Assembly: GCA_002104905.1 (NCBI GenBank)
Contig: MCFE01000363.1
Location: 1-64,000, forward strand
Length of the DNA: 64,000 bases
Direction of reading: 5' to 3'
DNA from: Basidiobolus meristosporus CBS 931.73
Taxonomy: Eukaryota > Basidiobolomycota > Basidiobolomycetes > Basidiobolales > Basidiobolaceae
A model generated the notes under the pieces. It had not been told where the DNA came from, searched no databases, and worked only from the letters and a program-made list of their open reading frames with translations. Shown here in pieces: positions 24,946 through 37,459 of this stretch (its first letter is position 1; every line of letters starts with the position of its first letter). Made by a program: the position numbers and the translations under genes.

Positions 24946-25851
24946 CACTTGACTCGTTCTCCGGAGCTGCCAGTTTGTTCTGCCCAGGCGATAGCCCTGA
25001 TTGCTGCCGATACACCGTCTGAGCACGCTTGTAATGATTGGCATCTTGCTTTCAATGTAGCAGCAAATCGATACTACTCGGGGACCACCGATAGGGTGCT
25101 TTGCTAATGGGATGTGCCGATTAGCATTGTATTTTAGTCATTGAGGTTCGATGTGATGAGCAGGCATGTAGCGAGTCACTATCCTTCTGAATAAACCTTC
25201 TTAATGATGACGGGTCAAATCATCGTTTCCAATTTCACCCTAGATCGACGGATAGCATGCCCCCACTGAATCTTAGTGTGGCACTCCATCTAGAGGTGCT
25301 GGTTGCTGTTGCTCTTAATTATCTATGCGAAATACCATCACTTTTTTATTGTACAATCAACATTGTATGAGAAATATCTTTAGTATGTTCTCAGGTTCAC
25401 AGCGTCGAATAGTACCTTCAGAGTATAAATAAACAGGCAAACTGCGAGGTTGCTGTATAGACCCGTGATATTAATATTGCTTGTTCGATTTAGCATATAT
25501 CTATGTCATCCATGTATATACACTACTTCCAAATAACACACGGAACCATACACTGGCGGATTTCATGCGAAAAACCACACTGGAGAAGATAACTACCTAG
25601 CAAAAATAATTCATAATTCTCTGAAAGATCCAAAAAGACCTCCCTCCATTCCTTTATTCTAGCTTATTAAACACAGAGTAAAGTCATCTCCATAGTCCCT
25701 AATTCAGCACCGGGGGTAAACCTTGCTCATTGCTCCGTAAGTAGCGGATCACCAATGCGTGTGCATCACCAGGAAAGCACCCGTTACCACAGATAGTGGG
25801 GCATCAGATGTTGTGCGAACAGCCAGAACGCCAGAAGAAGGGATAGCAGGA

Positions 25852-25899
25852 TGTGGATTGTCTGTTGCTCATTCCACTTGTGCCAGCACACCTTTTATG
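25852..25899 (-). promoter_or_regulatory. Core-promoter module X, copy 3
   Basis: CATAAAAG from 25899 and AACAGACAATCCACA from 25866 on the minus strand. AATAAA at 25658-25653, 208 nt on. Faces module Z at 24898. Confidence 0.6.
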
Positions 25900-26506
25900 C
25901 GCATTCATGGCATCAACGGACTATGTAGCTTGGGTGCAAACATGGTGCAGAACAGTAGCACTAGAGGACTGAAGAGCGTACCACCAATATTGGGGTCTAA
26001 CACCCAGTTACCAAAGTTGGCTTTCATGTGGCCCTTGGATTTAGTACATCGGGAAGGAATAGCTAGAATCCGTATAAGGATATATGGCATTGTGACACCA
26101 AGTATCTGATGAGCCACCCAGATTTTGAGATAGAAGCCCGATGGATCCTATTCCAAACTAGGTTCACCCATGCATCTTGCTCAGTGCAAGGTAACACGGT
26201 GAATTTGGGCGAACGACTGCATATGCTGCGGCACCAATTGGAGAGTCGACCACACGTGCTTCTCTTACAGGTCCTGTAGCTCGTATTCTCAGTGCAAGGT
26301 TGCGCGGTGGAATTGGCCAGCTGGATGCTTAGTACGAAGTGCAGTGTGTACCACTGAAGAGGCCATGACTCATGCTGCCGATTCGGAGGTTCACTTCGGA
26401 ATCAGCTGTCCATTTCGAGGATTTGTGCTTCCTCTCCATGAACGTTTCAGTGCAATATCACCTCCTCTGAGTGAACGAGGCAGACTGTGTGTGAAATACG
26501 CAACAG

Positions 26507-26554
26507 TATATAAGGGCAACTGTACCTTTCGACAAACTCAACATACAGTCCACA
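26507..26554 (+). promoter_or_regulatory. Core-promoter module Y, copy 3
   Basis: TATATAAG at 26507 and AACATACAGTCCACA at 26540-26554. AATAAA at 26843-26848, 303 nt on. Divergent from the X module at 25899, 608 bp away. Confidence 0.6.
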
Positions 26555-27515
26555 CCCTTGATTCGTTCTCGAGAGCTGCCAGCTTGTTCAGGAGTAGCAC
26601 TCATCCGTCTGCCATCTCGCCGCCCAGATGATCGCCCGGCTTTGAAGGGAATGCCTCATTCTACCGCAAACAGATAGGTGATGGTAATGCATCGACTGGG
26701 ATCGGCTACGTATTCCTATCCGTACTTGCTACCGGGATTAATGTCATTGCTGAGCACATGTATGTCACCTGAATGCACATTAGTATTTTACCTTTTGCAC
26801 AGTTGTAAGGAGTGATTGGCAGGAAAAGGAGTTCTCCACTTGAATAAACTAGTCTAACGATGGCGAAACAACAACATAGGAACATGCTCTAATCGTAACA
26901 TAATGCTTGTCGTTATTCAACGAGGGTGTTATCTGTAGCATCCAAGCGAGTGATTCAACATTTCAGAGCTCAGTTTAATCGAGTTTTCGCCGTGTTGTTC
27001 CAACACCGGGCATTCTCCCTGCGAGGCAGGCTCAATGTGCCCCATTTGGCAGATGTTTCAGCATATCAGGTGTAGCAGTGTCAGCCCCCTCCAACTAGTA
27101 ATAACTACCGAGTGTTTCAGCCTCCCACTCTGAGTTACTACAAAGTGTCTGTATCCACACAGTACTATCGCCAAACCGAAGTATCATTTATATGTTTCTT
27201 GACACTAGCTGGTTCATGCGCTCGACATGTACACATGTGGTAAGGGTACCCGAGGCGGTATACTGCAATGCACGTGATGTTGGATATTCTGATATCACAA
27301 ATTCACTGCTGATACCGCAGACTACGAGTAACGTCTATAAATTCTGCTTTATTTCCGTTGGAGGTAGTGTTTTATTGCAGTGGTATCCAGTAGCTTTTAG
27401 TTTACCACGAAGGATGTTAGTATTTCAAGATCTATCCTATCATGTTCGGTCGCTCAGTACTCCTGGATTCCTTAAGGAACTTCTGTATGCGCCCTGCTGT
27501 AATACATTGATTCAC

Positions 27516-30248
27516 AAATAGTTGACGATAACTGTATACTCTGTACATCGCTTTGAACAAATGTATGGTCTTTTCGGCTCCTCTTAATTTGTGTGTTTTC
27601 AGGTTTATATATATCCTGTAATTGGATGCTATAGGTGGTATTGTTAATCTATTCAGAACTCTTCTAGAGCTTACCCTTCAAATGTAATTACGTAGAATGA
27701 ATAATGCTAACAGCAGTGGCTATATGGAGACCTTCTATAGCGTCGCTACTTATAGACTGAACCGTTCGTTTGGGACAATATGAGCTAAAATTTAGCTGAT
27801 AGTAATCAAAGTAGACAGGAGATCCGGCCATATGAAGAATGCTATTGCATCTTACTAATCACTGCCATTGTTCCATCAATCTTAACCACTTGCCACCCTT
27901 TTATCTTTTGTTAAAACCATCAATTTACAATAAACTTTTATGCTTTTCTGTATGGACCTGTCAGCTCACGTGAGGCAGGGCTAAGTTTTTCCATGATTCC
28001 CCCATATGTACTCAGCTATTATAATACCTCCTAAACTACTGTGTACCACAAATGTGGGATCTGGTGTAGTCGAATTTGTCCCCGAGGCAAGAGCACATAT
28101 TTGGAAGGTAGTGAACGTGCTGCTGCTATCAACTTGCTTAGCACATACGCAACTCGTATACATTACACTCTGACTTCGCAAGCTATTTGAAAAGTAGTTG
28201 TTGAGTCAAGAATGGCTTCCATGGTGGCTACTAGTTTAGTTCAGATGGATAAAGCCCTGGGAGTTATAGATAAACACATTCCCAATGACCTCAAACTTTG
28301 CATATAGCCTCTCAGACCATTTTCTGCTAATCTTCTATATTATTGTTTCTGTTTAATTAATAAAACTATTTCGTTCAAACTTAACTCACTATTTTGCACA
28401 ATACTCTAGGGTAATAAGTCTTATGCAATGGATATATATCTAGTTGAAAATCAAACACTTAACATTACTTGAAATCACTTGGTACGGCCAGATGACCATT
28501 CAAGTGGGCTTGGCGATACCAGTGAGTAATATCTATTTAATGATTCAATATTCAATATGCCTTTATAAGATCAATCATTCAGTGATTCTAGCTCTTCGAC
28601 TACCTAACTGCTTCAAAGAAGTCAGAGGCCAATGAAGTAATGTTGTCCAGTAAGTATTTGTGCGGACAAGGTGATGTTTATGATTTTCAACAATAGGCGT
28701 ATTGAGTTAAAATAAGATATTTATATATAAGTAGAGCCTTATAAAACTATTGATAGAAATATTTTGAAAAGAGGCCCAACAACTAGTTCACAGTTTTTAG
28801 ATTTATGAGGTTGGATGTCAGGCAGAATTTCTCGAACATTGTCTATCGGTCATTCAATGTTGACGCCAAGCCTGTGGCCTATTAGAGCTTCTAATGAAAA
28901 CCCATCTGGACGTTATTCTCAGTTAAACAAAAGACATTGCTCATTAGTATAGTATCAGTTAGAGCATGTACTTAATGGAAATATTTGCATCATATACAGG
29001 CTTGGATAACTGAGAAATAGCATTGAACCTTTTATTGTTTATATGGTTGATTTCTCAATCTTTAATACTCGCCTTTAATACGATATTAATGTGTGGCTTA
29101 ATTCTTGACCCCAGAGCAAATGTATGTAAGACCCTTCTTTACAATAATTATACTGCATTCTCAACCCAGGAATTTGAATTTTATACTTGGAACGGAATTC
29201 ATCCTGGATGTCTTCATACTCGAGTAAGTCAGTTCCAATTAATGCCATTAACTCGACCCTGAATTCTTACATTACATTGTTACCAGAGCGTGATAAACCC
29301 AATGGAATTCATTGACTTCTGGTTTGTTGGGTCGAAGTAAATTATCTATTGATCTGCCAAGTCTTATAAAAGTGATGGTTCACGGTCATCGGAAGTTGTG
29401 TGCAAGGTTTGGGATAGCTTGTGCAAATACTGAATCTATGCAGGGCCCGGTGTTGTCAGTTAATTGTATGACAAATTATTTCTGAAGTTTGAAGATACCA
29501 GCAAAGCAGACGACAAATATATAACCTCGAAATACAAACAGTCAAAATACAAATTTTCTTTAGTATTGACCGAGCATGTTCTGACATTCTAAAACTACGT
29601 GCTGATCAAGGTCTCCTTTGAATAATAGACCCATACGGATAGCACTAATCGTGACAATAGGCTTTTCGCGGATTCTGGCTTACGTAACGCTTGGTAGGCG
29701 AGCCGAAAGTTATTGTTGCTGTACGAACTGAAGATCACCACGACTACTTCGTTGTTGACAACAAAGATATGCCAACTGTGGCGATCACGAGCATTACAAT
29801 GTTAAGAGTAGATGCGAATGGTTTGCAAACTAAGAGTTTAGTTTACATAGCGACATATGCGATTGATCAGATATCTCAAGTTCAAGTTAAACAAGTTCCG
29901 TTTTTTTTTTCTACTGTATCCACCAACTAAATGTCAATTCTGAACCCCTTCCTCTTGATGGTAATATAAAGTTGACAATTTTTACTTAGGGGCATGTTAG
30001 CCATTCAAGTGGATAAATAGAATAGTTAACATTACAGTTCCGCTTGTGGTATGGGTTTTTGATGGTGATTTATTAATTATACCAACTATGTCAAAATCAG
30101 TGAGATTATTAATGAAATTTTGATAATTAGAACAACGTCAGCCTTGACACTCGATGTCAAATGAAGGTGGGTAGGAAAGGTGGATTCCGGGATTGAGGAT
30201 ACGAATTAATGATGAAATGAATAATGAGTATAGTAAAGAGCAACAGTC
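27516..30248. other. AT-rich intergenic region, no gene recognised
   Basis: Frames at 28444-28635, 29023-29262 and 29691-29930 are short (63-79 codons). The one at 29023 begins with a hydrophobic run resembling a signal peptide (LLLFIWLISQSLILAF) and ends at a possible GTAAG donor (29224), but no second exon could be joined. I leave them uncalled. Confidence 0.4.
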
Positions 30249-33200
30249 TTAATGGCCGCTAAGATCTTGTTGGATAACAAGAGCGTAGTATTGACCCTTA
30301 AGTGCCATAAGCTCATCATGTGTACCCTTCTCATTAACAACACCATTCTTGAATACGTAGATAACATCTGCTTTTTGGATGGTAGACAAGCGGTGAGCAA
30401 CGGCGATAGTGGTACGTCCCTTGGCTGCGGTATCAAGTGCGGTTTGCACAACCTTTTCGGAGGCCGCGTCAAGTGCGGATGTAGCCTCGTCGAGCAAAAG
30501 AATCTTGGGATGACGAATCAATGCACGAGCAATGGCAATGCGTTGCTTCTGACCTCCTGAAAGTTGGGATCCTTTACCGCCCAAAGGAGTATCATATCCT
30601 AATGGTAAACTCATGATGAAATCGTGGATGTTCGAATCGCGAGCAGCTTTCTCAATTTCTTCTTGAGATGGAGTACGGCCAACCAAACCAAAGCAGATAT
30701 TCTCCTTGATGGTCATGTCGTATAGTGTAGGCTCCTGTCCGACCAAAGCAATGTGCTTGCGCATGTCGTTGATGTTCATTTGTCTAACGTCCTTTCCATC
30801 GATCATGACACTACCGGATAGCACGTCATAGAAACGTTCAGTAAGACCGATAACGGTACTCTTACCACATCCAGAAGGACCAACCAGGGCAGCATATTGC
30901 CCAGGTTTAATGTCGAGATTCAAGCCTCTTAGAACTGGAACTCCAGGACGAGTAGGGTAACGGAAATGAACATCTTTGTAAGTGATGTGTCCCTCAATTG
31001 CGTCTACCTTGTCACCTTCAGCCTTCGATGTATCGATGAGTGGCTTACGATCCAACAATCCAATGATGCTAGAGGCCGCAGATTTCGCCTTGCTGAGGTC
31101 TGGCACGAAGGAGAAAACATTACCAGCACTCTGTGCACCAAAAACAATAGCAATGAACACCACAAAAAACTGCTTCTGGTCATATTCTGGTGACCCATTG
31201 TTAAATGTGGACATCAGTCTACCACCATACCAGAATCCTAAGGCATTGGCGAGGAACACAATGGCTTGGGAAATGGCAAAGACCATGGAGGAGCCGAATG
31301 CGTTCTTCTTTCCTTCTTTAACTGGTTCTTCCAACTCTTTGTGGTATAAATCGCAGACGTCTTGCTCGCGTGTAAGGGATGCAACAGTACGAATAGACGA
31401 AGCCGCCTCACAAGCAAGTTGAGCGGAATGCTCATATGCAGCCTTAGTCTTCAACTGATATCCGTTCATCATTCTCATACGGATCACACCAGCTCCCATC
31501 AAAAGTGGGACACAAGTCATAACAACAAGTGTAAGCTTCCATCCATAGGCTAATCCGATGATGAAACCGCCAATTACGGTGGATGTAACCTGGAGAATGG
31601 TTCCGAATGTTGCTCCACTAACACCTTGAACATGTGTGGCGTCGGTCGAAAGGGCAGACACCAAAGTTCCAGTGCTGTTTTGCTCACGATCAAACCACCC
31701 AATTTCTTGTTGTAGAATAGCATTGAAGGAGTAAGAGCGGATGCGTTCAGTAAGTCTTTCGCCTGAGATACCAAAGGAAGTTCCTTGAATTGTTTGTGAG
31801 CAGAACATCACTATCGCAATGATAAGGAACATCAATGCCCAGAAGTTGATGTCATGAGTATTCTTTTTACCGAATGCATCGATAATTCCGGAGAAAACGA
31901 TCGACATAATTGGATATATGACTCCAGATATGATCGCAGCAATCAAACCAATAATGATGAATTTCAATTCTGGACGATTAAGTTTGAGGACCCGGAAGCA
32001 AACGTATGCAAAGGAGTACTTTGATTCGGCATCCTCCTCGATATCATTTCTGCTACCGACAGACAGAATTGAGCGAACGGTAGTTTGACGTCTAAGCTCA
32101 GAGTCCTTTGACTTTATAGCCTCCAAGTTTTGATCCTCAGGTGGGGGTACAGCATCCAATTCGTTGTCTTTGTTACCGATCTTCTGGAGTTCAACAAGCT
32201 TGTAGTAGGCTCCTTCAGCCTTGAGAAGAGAATTGTGGTCGCCCGATTCAATGATATCACCACGATCCATGACGATAATTTGGTCGGCGTTTCGGATTGT
32301 GGAAAGGCGATGAGCGATGACAATGGTGGTTCTACCAGAACTGGCACGATCAAGAGCTTGTTGAACAATTCCTTCTGATTGAGTATCCAGAGCAGAGGTG
32401 GCCTCATCCAATAACAGAATACGTGGGTCCTTCACAATAGCACGAGCAATAGCAATACGTTGCTTTTGCCCTCCTGAGAGCAAGAAACCTCTTTCACCAA
32501 CATGAGTATCATACTTCTCGGGAAGAGTCATAATGAAGTCGTGGGCGTTTGCCATCTTGCAGGCCTGCTCGATCAGCTCCATTTGCTTCTCTTTGCTGGC
32601 TTTTTCATGCGGGGTACCAATCAAACCGTGTGCTACATTCTCGGCAATTGTGCATTTAAATAGTGTAGGCTCCTGGGAAACAAGACCGATTTGACGTCTA
32701 AGCCAATGAACATTAAGAGACTTGATAGGTGTACCATCGAGGGAAATCTCGCCTTCAATTGGATCATAGAATCGCTCTAGCAGCTGAATAATGGTGGATT
32801 TTCCAGAACCACTCATTCCAACTAACGCAACTGTTTTTCCTGGCTCAACAGTCAAGCTGATCCCCTTCAGAATTGGAACATCTGGGCGGGATGGATAATG
32901 GAATCGTAGGTTTCGTGCTTCAATCAAACCCTTGGTGGGTGTCGTTGGCTTGAGGCCCTCCGAAGAGCAGGAATCAATTTGAGGTACTCGATAAATCGCT
33001 TCATAGAGCTTGGCAGCAGCACCTTGAGCTAACGCAAAGGCTTGGAGGTTGGGAGCAACGTGACCAAGGGAGAAAGCGCCAATAATTACAGCGAAGAATA
33101 CATTGAAAACATCGCCGGCTTCTAGTGTCCCATCAGTAATCAAGCGGCCACCAAACCATGATGCAAGCGAGTAAGCACAGTAGATGATAAAGAAAATAAC

Positions 33201-34198
33201 ACCGATACCAAGCCCAGTGGTAAACGCTTTCTTTAGGCCCTCTTTCTTAGCATCAGCGATATTCTTGTTGTACATCTCTGAGAGTTTTTTCTGTTGACCA
33301 AAAGCAGTTGCGGTTCTAATAGAAGAAATAACCTCCTCGGCCAGAGTTCCAGAAATGGAATAATGATCAAGAGCTCTTTTGGCAAATCTGCTGGTAAAGA
33401 CGTTCAAAACTCCAACGGAAACGGCGATCATGGGAATAATACAACTCAAGACCAACGTAAGCTTCCAGCTTTTGATGAAGGCGATAATAAAGGCGGAGAT
33501 GAATGTTGCAACGTATGAACTGCTTTGCGGGAACTTCTCGGAAATACCATCTTGAATTAAATGAGTATCACTAGTGATTCTTGTCGTAATCTCACCAGCA
33601 CCCAATTTGTCAAACCAGGCAATGTCTTGTCTGAGCACAGCTGCTAAATATGATTCTCTCACTTTTCTGGTTTGGCGCTCACCAGCGTACACCCAGGTGG
33701 ACATGTAAGCATAGGTAGTGACAAATATACCTATGGCAAGATATATGAAATAAAGTGTGTACTGGTTGATTGTGGATCTAAAGCTGTCGATCTCGGCTGG
33801 AGTTATAGGTATTCCCTTAATAACTTTCGTTGAGAAAGCACCGAACTCATTAACCATGCCACCGAAAATGATACTACAGGAACGTTAGACTGGACTGATG
33901 ATAGAAAAATAGGAAAACATCAAACGTACGTCATAAGCGGCATGCCAGCGCCGGCGGCGATGGCAGCAAATAAACCCACGGACATTAACATAACATCAAA
34001 CTTGGTTGCGAAGTTGAAGAGCTCACTCATTGAAACTTTTGGCTCAGCACCAGCCTTCTTGTCTTTGATCTCCTTGGAATCCTCCTTGATTTCTACAGCT
34101 TTATGCGGTGATGTCTGGTCGACATTTTCGGCATCGTGAAGTGTAGCGCCATAGGCCTCGCTACTATCACTCGTCCGTTTCTCAGCGTCCGTTGACAT
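30249..34198 (-). CDS. Full-size ABC transporter, P-glycoprotein (ABCB/MDR) type
   Basis: ATP-driven efflux pump of the plasma or vacuolar membrane, fused TMD-NBD-TMD-NBD. Two exons: 34198-33930 and 33873-30249, with a 56-bp intron (GTACGT...CTGTAG) that joins MPLMT to IIFGGMVNEFG in frame, total 1297 residues, usual for the family. NBD1 has Walker A GMSGSGKST (about residues 438-446), signature LSGGQKQRI and Walker B ILLLDEATSALD. NBD2 has GPSGCGKST (about 1083-1091), LSGGQKQRI and the same Walker B, so both sites look catalytically complete. A charged, Lys/Glu-rich N-terminus of about 70 residues precedes the first membrane segment. An upstream in-frame ATG at 34252 overlaps a GCATAAATACC TATA-like box, so the ATG at 34198 (MSTDAEKRT) is preferred. 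The substrate cannot be deduced; fungal relatives export drugs or, for Ste6, a lipopeptide pheromone. Confidence 0.93.
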
Positions 34199-34240
34199 CG
34201 TAAGAAATGAAGTGATTAGTTTCCTCAACGAACAGGATCG

Positions 34241-34250
34241 GTATTTATGC
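34241..34250 (-). promoter_or_regulatory. TATA-like box of the ABC transporter gene
   Basis: GCATAAATAC on the minus strand, about 45-50 bp upstream of the preferred start codon. It overlaps the alternative upstream ATG at 34252, which argues against that start. Confidence 0.45.
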
Positions 34251-34252
34251 AA

Positions 34253-36448
34253 ACCCTCGCAGTGGTGAAAATTCTCAACGGTCCATATTAGTCGTTATTC
34301 TTGAATTATTGCCAGGATTAGTATTGATGACACGACTGTGATTCAGGTTCAATGCAACGCAAACATGATTGGCTTGATATGGAAAAAGGTTAATATTTCC
34401 CTTATATTAATATTTCTCTGTAAGATTAGAATACTGAGTTAATTGGTCTTTCCCCAAGTTCGCAGATATCGCAATATTAGCATTCATCCGCAGCTTGTAT
34501 TCGAAAGTGCTGCAAATAGTAACCAATATACAGGATTTTCATTATTAATTTTGATATAGAGCCTAGATGGCTACTACAAGCCTTTATTACGTACGAGCAG
34601 CTCATCTACCCTTGCTGCGAGCTGAAGCGACTGAAACTTCGATTCCAACTGCTTTTTCCAGTATCATCTCTGAGAATTCGTTGGAACAATATGTCATCTC
34701 ATGACAAAGCCATCGCTCGCATGAAGATTCCCCATCTCGCTTTCCGGGTTGGTGTGATTGGTATTGAAGAGCATTGTTCTTGTATGAAGTGAGGTGAAAT
34801 TGTCGCATACGGCAAAAAGGAGTTATTTACCTCAGATATATACTGCAAGTATATTGGATTTATTGAACGGGCAACCAGGCTCTAAGATACAGCGGCAATA
34901 CAATCAACATATTTGTTCAGACAAGTATCATCGGTGTCCCTTGGAACCCTATTATGGTAATCTCATTTTCAATCTGGTCAACTGGTGAATGCCTGAAATG
35001 GGATATCTTTGAATTTCAGGTATCTGAACTTTTAAGGAGATTATTTACATTTGATCTAGTGATTGGAGTTAGGTTGCATGATCGTATTTTTGATGGGATT
35101 TCATCTACTGTCCTTGAGTTGAGTTCGAGTTGCTACACAATGCCCATTTAATAGGTAGGCATTGTTCTTAGACCACTGTTGTAGGGACTTTTCACTCGAG
35201 TGAATCACGCCTGGAACCCTGCCAAACTGTGGTCAGAGTCTTCATAAGCTCATCAACAATAGTTTGACGCAGATTTCCTACCGATTTGCAAGACATTGCA
35301 AACTGACCAGAAACCCCATCACCCAGAGGCCATCATTTTCCATGAATCGTAGATTAGAGATCCTTGGCATGTTGACTCACGATTCCCTGGTTACTAAAAA
35401 TACCTCGCATATCAAAACAATAGATAAGCAATAAGGTTTTACGATATGGAGCTGCTAGATTGATGAAGATGAGCCTGATTTCTCCGGCAAAAACGGCGGA
35501 TTTCGCAAAAACGGACTCCGGAAGGTTTGGGTTGCGTCGATGAGTGCTACAAGCTAGCCAATAGCTTATTAACGTCGCACAGGTGTACCCAGCACGTACA
35601 CTCTGGTGGTCACCAGCAGCCACCTGATTGGCCAGCTCTGACGCACTCATGTATAAGGAAATCAGAATTCTAGTACGGAAAAATGGGTGGGATTTTGCGG
35701 CAGAGTTTGTAGAGGGCAAGGAAAAACTGCTCCGGACTTCCTTCACCTCGCTTTCGGCTATGCTTAAACAGGTAGTAATATCATAAGTGGTAACTCTAAT
35801 GGTTTCAGTTGCTCTTCAGTCTTATGACGGTGCTAAGCAGCTCCAGGTTCAATGGTCTGAATGCAAGGACACATTAAGGTTTAAATTGGCAATATCAAGT
35901 AAAAATTAGGTTGCATTCCATATCTCGGAGCTTTTGGCTAGTTTAGTGATGGGATATGGAGTAAGAGACCATTTCTGCATATTGATGTTGGGGGCTAATC
36001 CTTATTGCCCCAGGCATATTCCGCAATCTGTACTGCCAGATACCAAATAATCCCACAGGCGGCATTAGTTGCAGTGACGAGGTAAAACTAGAATTGGTAG
36101 CAGGAAGGTCGAAGTACGCTGTGACGTTTATTTCTTGGAAGCGCCAACTTCTAGGATATTCAAGAAACAAAGCCAGTTTCGCGGTGATTTCACCAAAAAC
36201 ATGCGCGGTAAACAGTAGGTATGTTGCGTGTTATCTCTTTAATTAGTATATATGCCCATTTTAGAAGGTCAGGATTGGCAAGGTTAAAACTATTATAACT
36301 AGAGTAAGATAGAAGGCAATACGAGATATGATTGAGATCATGTATAAATTAATCAACATGATTGGCACAGCCAGTTTAATTTACAAATTGACCAACGTCC
36401 GTGCGAGTAATGATACCATTCATTGTCTCCGAGGTTCAAGGTCGGCTG
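34253..36448. other. Intergenic region, no gene recognised
   Basis: Contains a 130-codon minus-strand frame at 35354-35746 and a 75-codon one at 35943-36170. Neither has a motif I recognise or convincing splice signals, so neither is called. Confidence 0.4.
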
Positions 36449-37459
36449 TTAGTTTCTTTTGATTTTTTCACTGTGCTCGAATCTTGTCCCAACTGACAGT
36501 ATCATCTTACGGAACCAGAACACGTTCAAAATGTTCAGGGAGCCCAAGGCTAGTGCGAACGCAATCGTGAGAACCAGAGGGACTTGATTAAGGATAGGTG
36601 TGACAGTAACTGTACGGTATGGTTAGAAGGTGATGGAACAGGTTATGTGGGCTTTCTACTTACCAATCAACTCGTACATCGACCAAAAGCCCCAGACCAG
36701 ACGAGCACAGAAAAACACCGTAATAAGAATTACGCCGTTGATCATTTGTAGCATGCTTCCAGTGTATCCAAGCTTATCCTAATGGTCAGGTTAGCATGGG
36801 ATACAAAATTCAAGTATGATGACAACAAACCATAAACCAGTGGAAATTCAAGAACGGGGTGCTCAGCTCAAACATCAGGAACACGCACCCGAAATACATC
36901 AAGAACGGTCTCTGTAATAATTCGTGAGTTAATCTAGTCAATGTAGAGTAGAATGCACTTTAGCTTACGTAGGAGTTAATCCCAAGGCAGAAACACGCTA
37001 TTCCGTGAACTGCAAAGCCAACTCCGAATTCCTTCAGGTGTAAAATATGGAATATGGAATCCCAAAGGAAATAACTAACCATCACTTTGCTTAGTAAGAG
37101 TCATCAAGGTATATAGCTAAAGGGACTTACCCAGAGGCAATGGCGTACACTTCCCCAGTTCTTCCGCTATAACCATATACCTTGTCCTGCACTAATTCCG
37201 GTTCCCAATGTAACGGGAAAGCCAGAACGCAAATGACAAGGCAATGCACCAGTGAAACAACATGAACATCCCAACTTAGACGCTTTACACTCTTCAAACC
37301 CCCATAGGCCTTAGGAAATAGGAGTGGTGATATCATACGTGAAGCATATATAATGAATTGACAGGTCAGTGTGGACAACACCAGAGTCGGCCAATGGTGA
37401 GCCAATTTAGACAATCCGAACTGATTAAAGAATTCTTCAGAAGCCCAAGGGTACTTCAT
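36449..37459 (-). CDS. TLC-domain (TRAM/LAG1/CLN8) multi-pass membrane protein, TMEM56/TLCD4-like
   Basis: Five exons: 37459-37131, 37074-36969, 36911-36831, 36778-36664 and 36609-36449. The introns are 52-57 bp, three begin GTAAG and one GTTTG, and all end AG; phases agree throughout, giving 263 residues, the usual size for this family. Several hydrophobic segments span most of the length. The TLC signature parts are WDVHVVSLVHCLVI (conserved His), a D-Y-SGRTGEVYAIASGYFLWD stretch around residues 95-117, and LSTPFLNFHWFMDKLG with a second conserved His-Trp in a late helix. Family members sit in the ER or plasma membrane and influence lipid composition; no enzymatic activity can be claimed. 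The third donor (GTTTGT) is the weakest junction, but the reading frame and domain continue across it. Confidence 0.85.

Larger units (their letters stand above)
24132..27515 (-). repeat. Large repeat copy 3, inverted relative to 5775-9185
   Basis: Read on the minus strand it follows 5775-9185 through the interior, Y, X, W, Z and V modules. Homology starts at the shared CAGACTTTA-AATACTTCACTTG string and ends near TTAAGGAACTTCTGTATGCG. Together with 5775-9185 it forms 3.4-kb inverted repeats on either side of the RNA-dependent RNA polymerase gene. Confidence 0.85.

Noticed and set aside
24786-25022. Similar peptides (VYKG...HTxHTLDSFS) in Y and Z modules
   Set aside because: The shared residues are encoded by the TATA box and initiator themselves, so the similarity is at DNA level, and frames start upstream of the predicted transcription start.
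25759-26109. A 116-codon frame kept open in two copies of module X (also 14924-15274)
   Set aside because: It runs antisense through the TATA and initiator of the module, is shortened in the other copies, and differs by replacements; it looks like a by-product of recent duplication.
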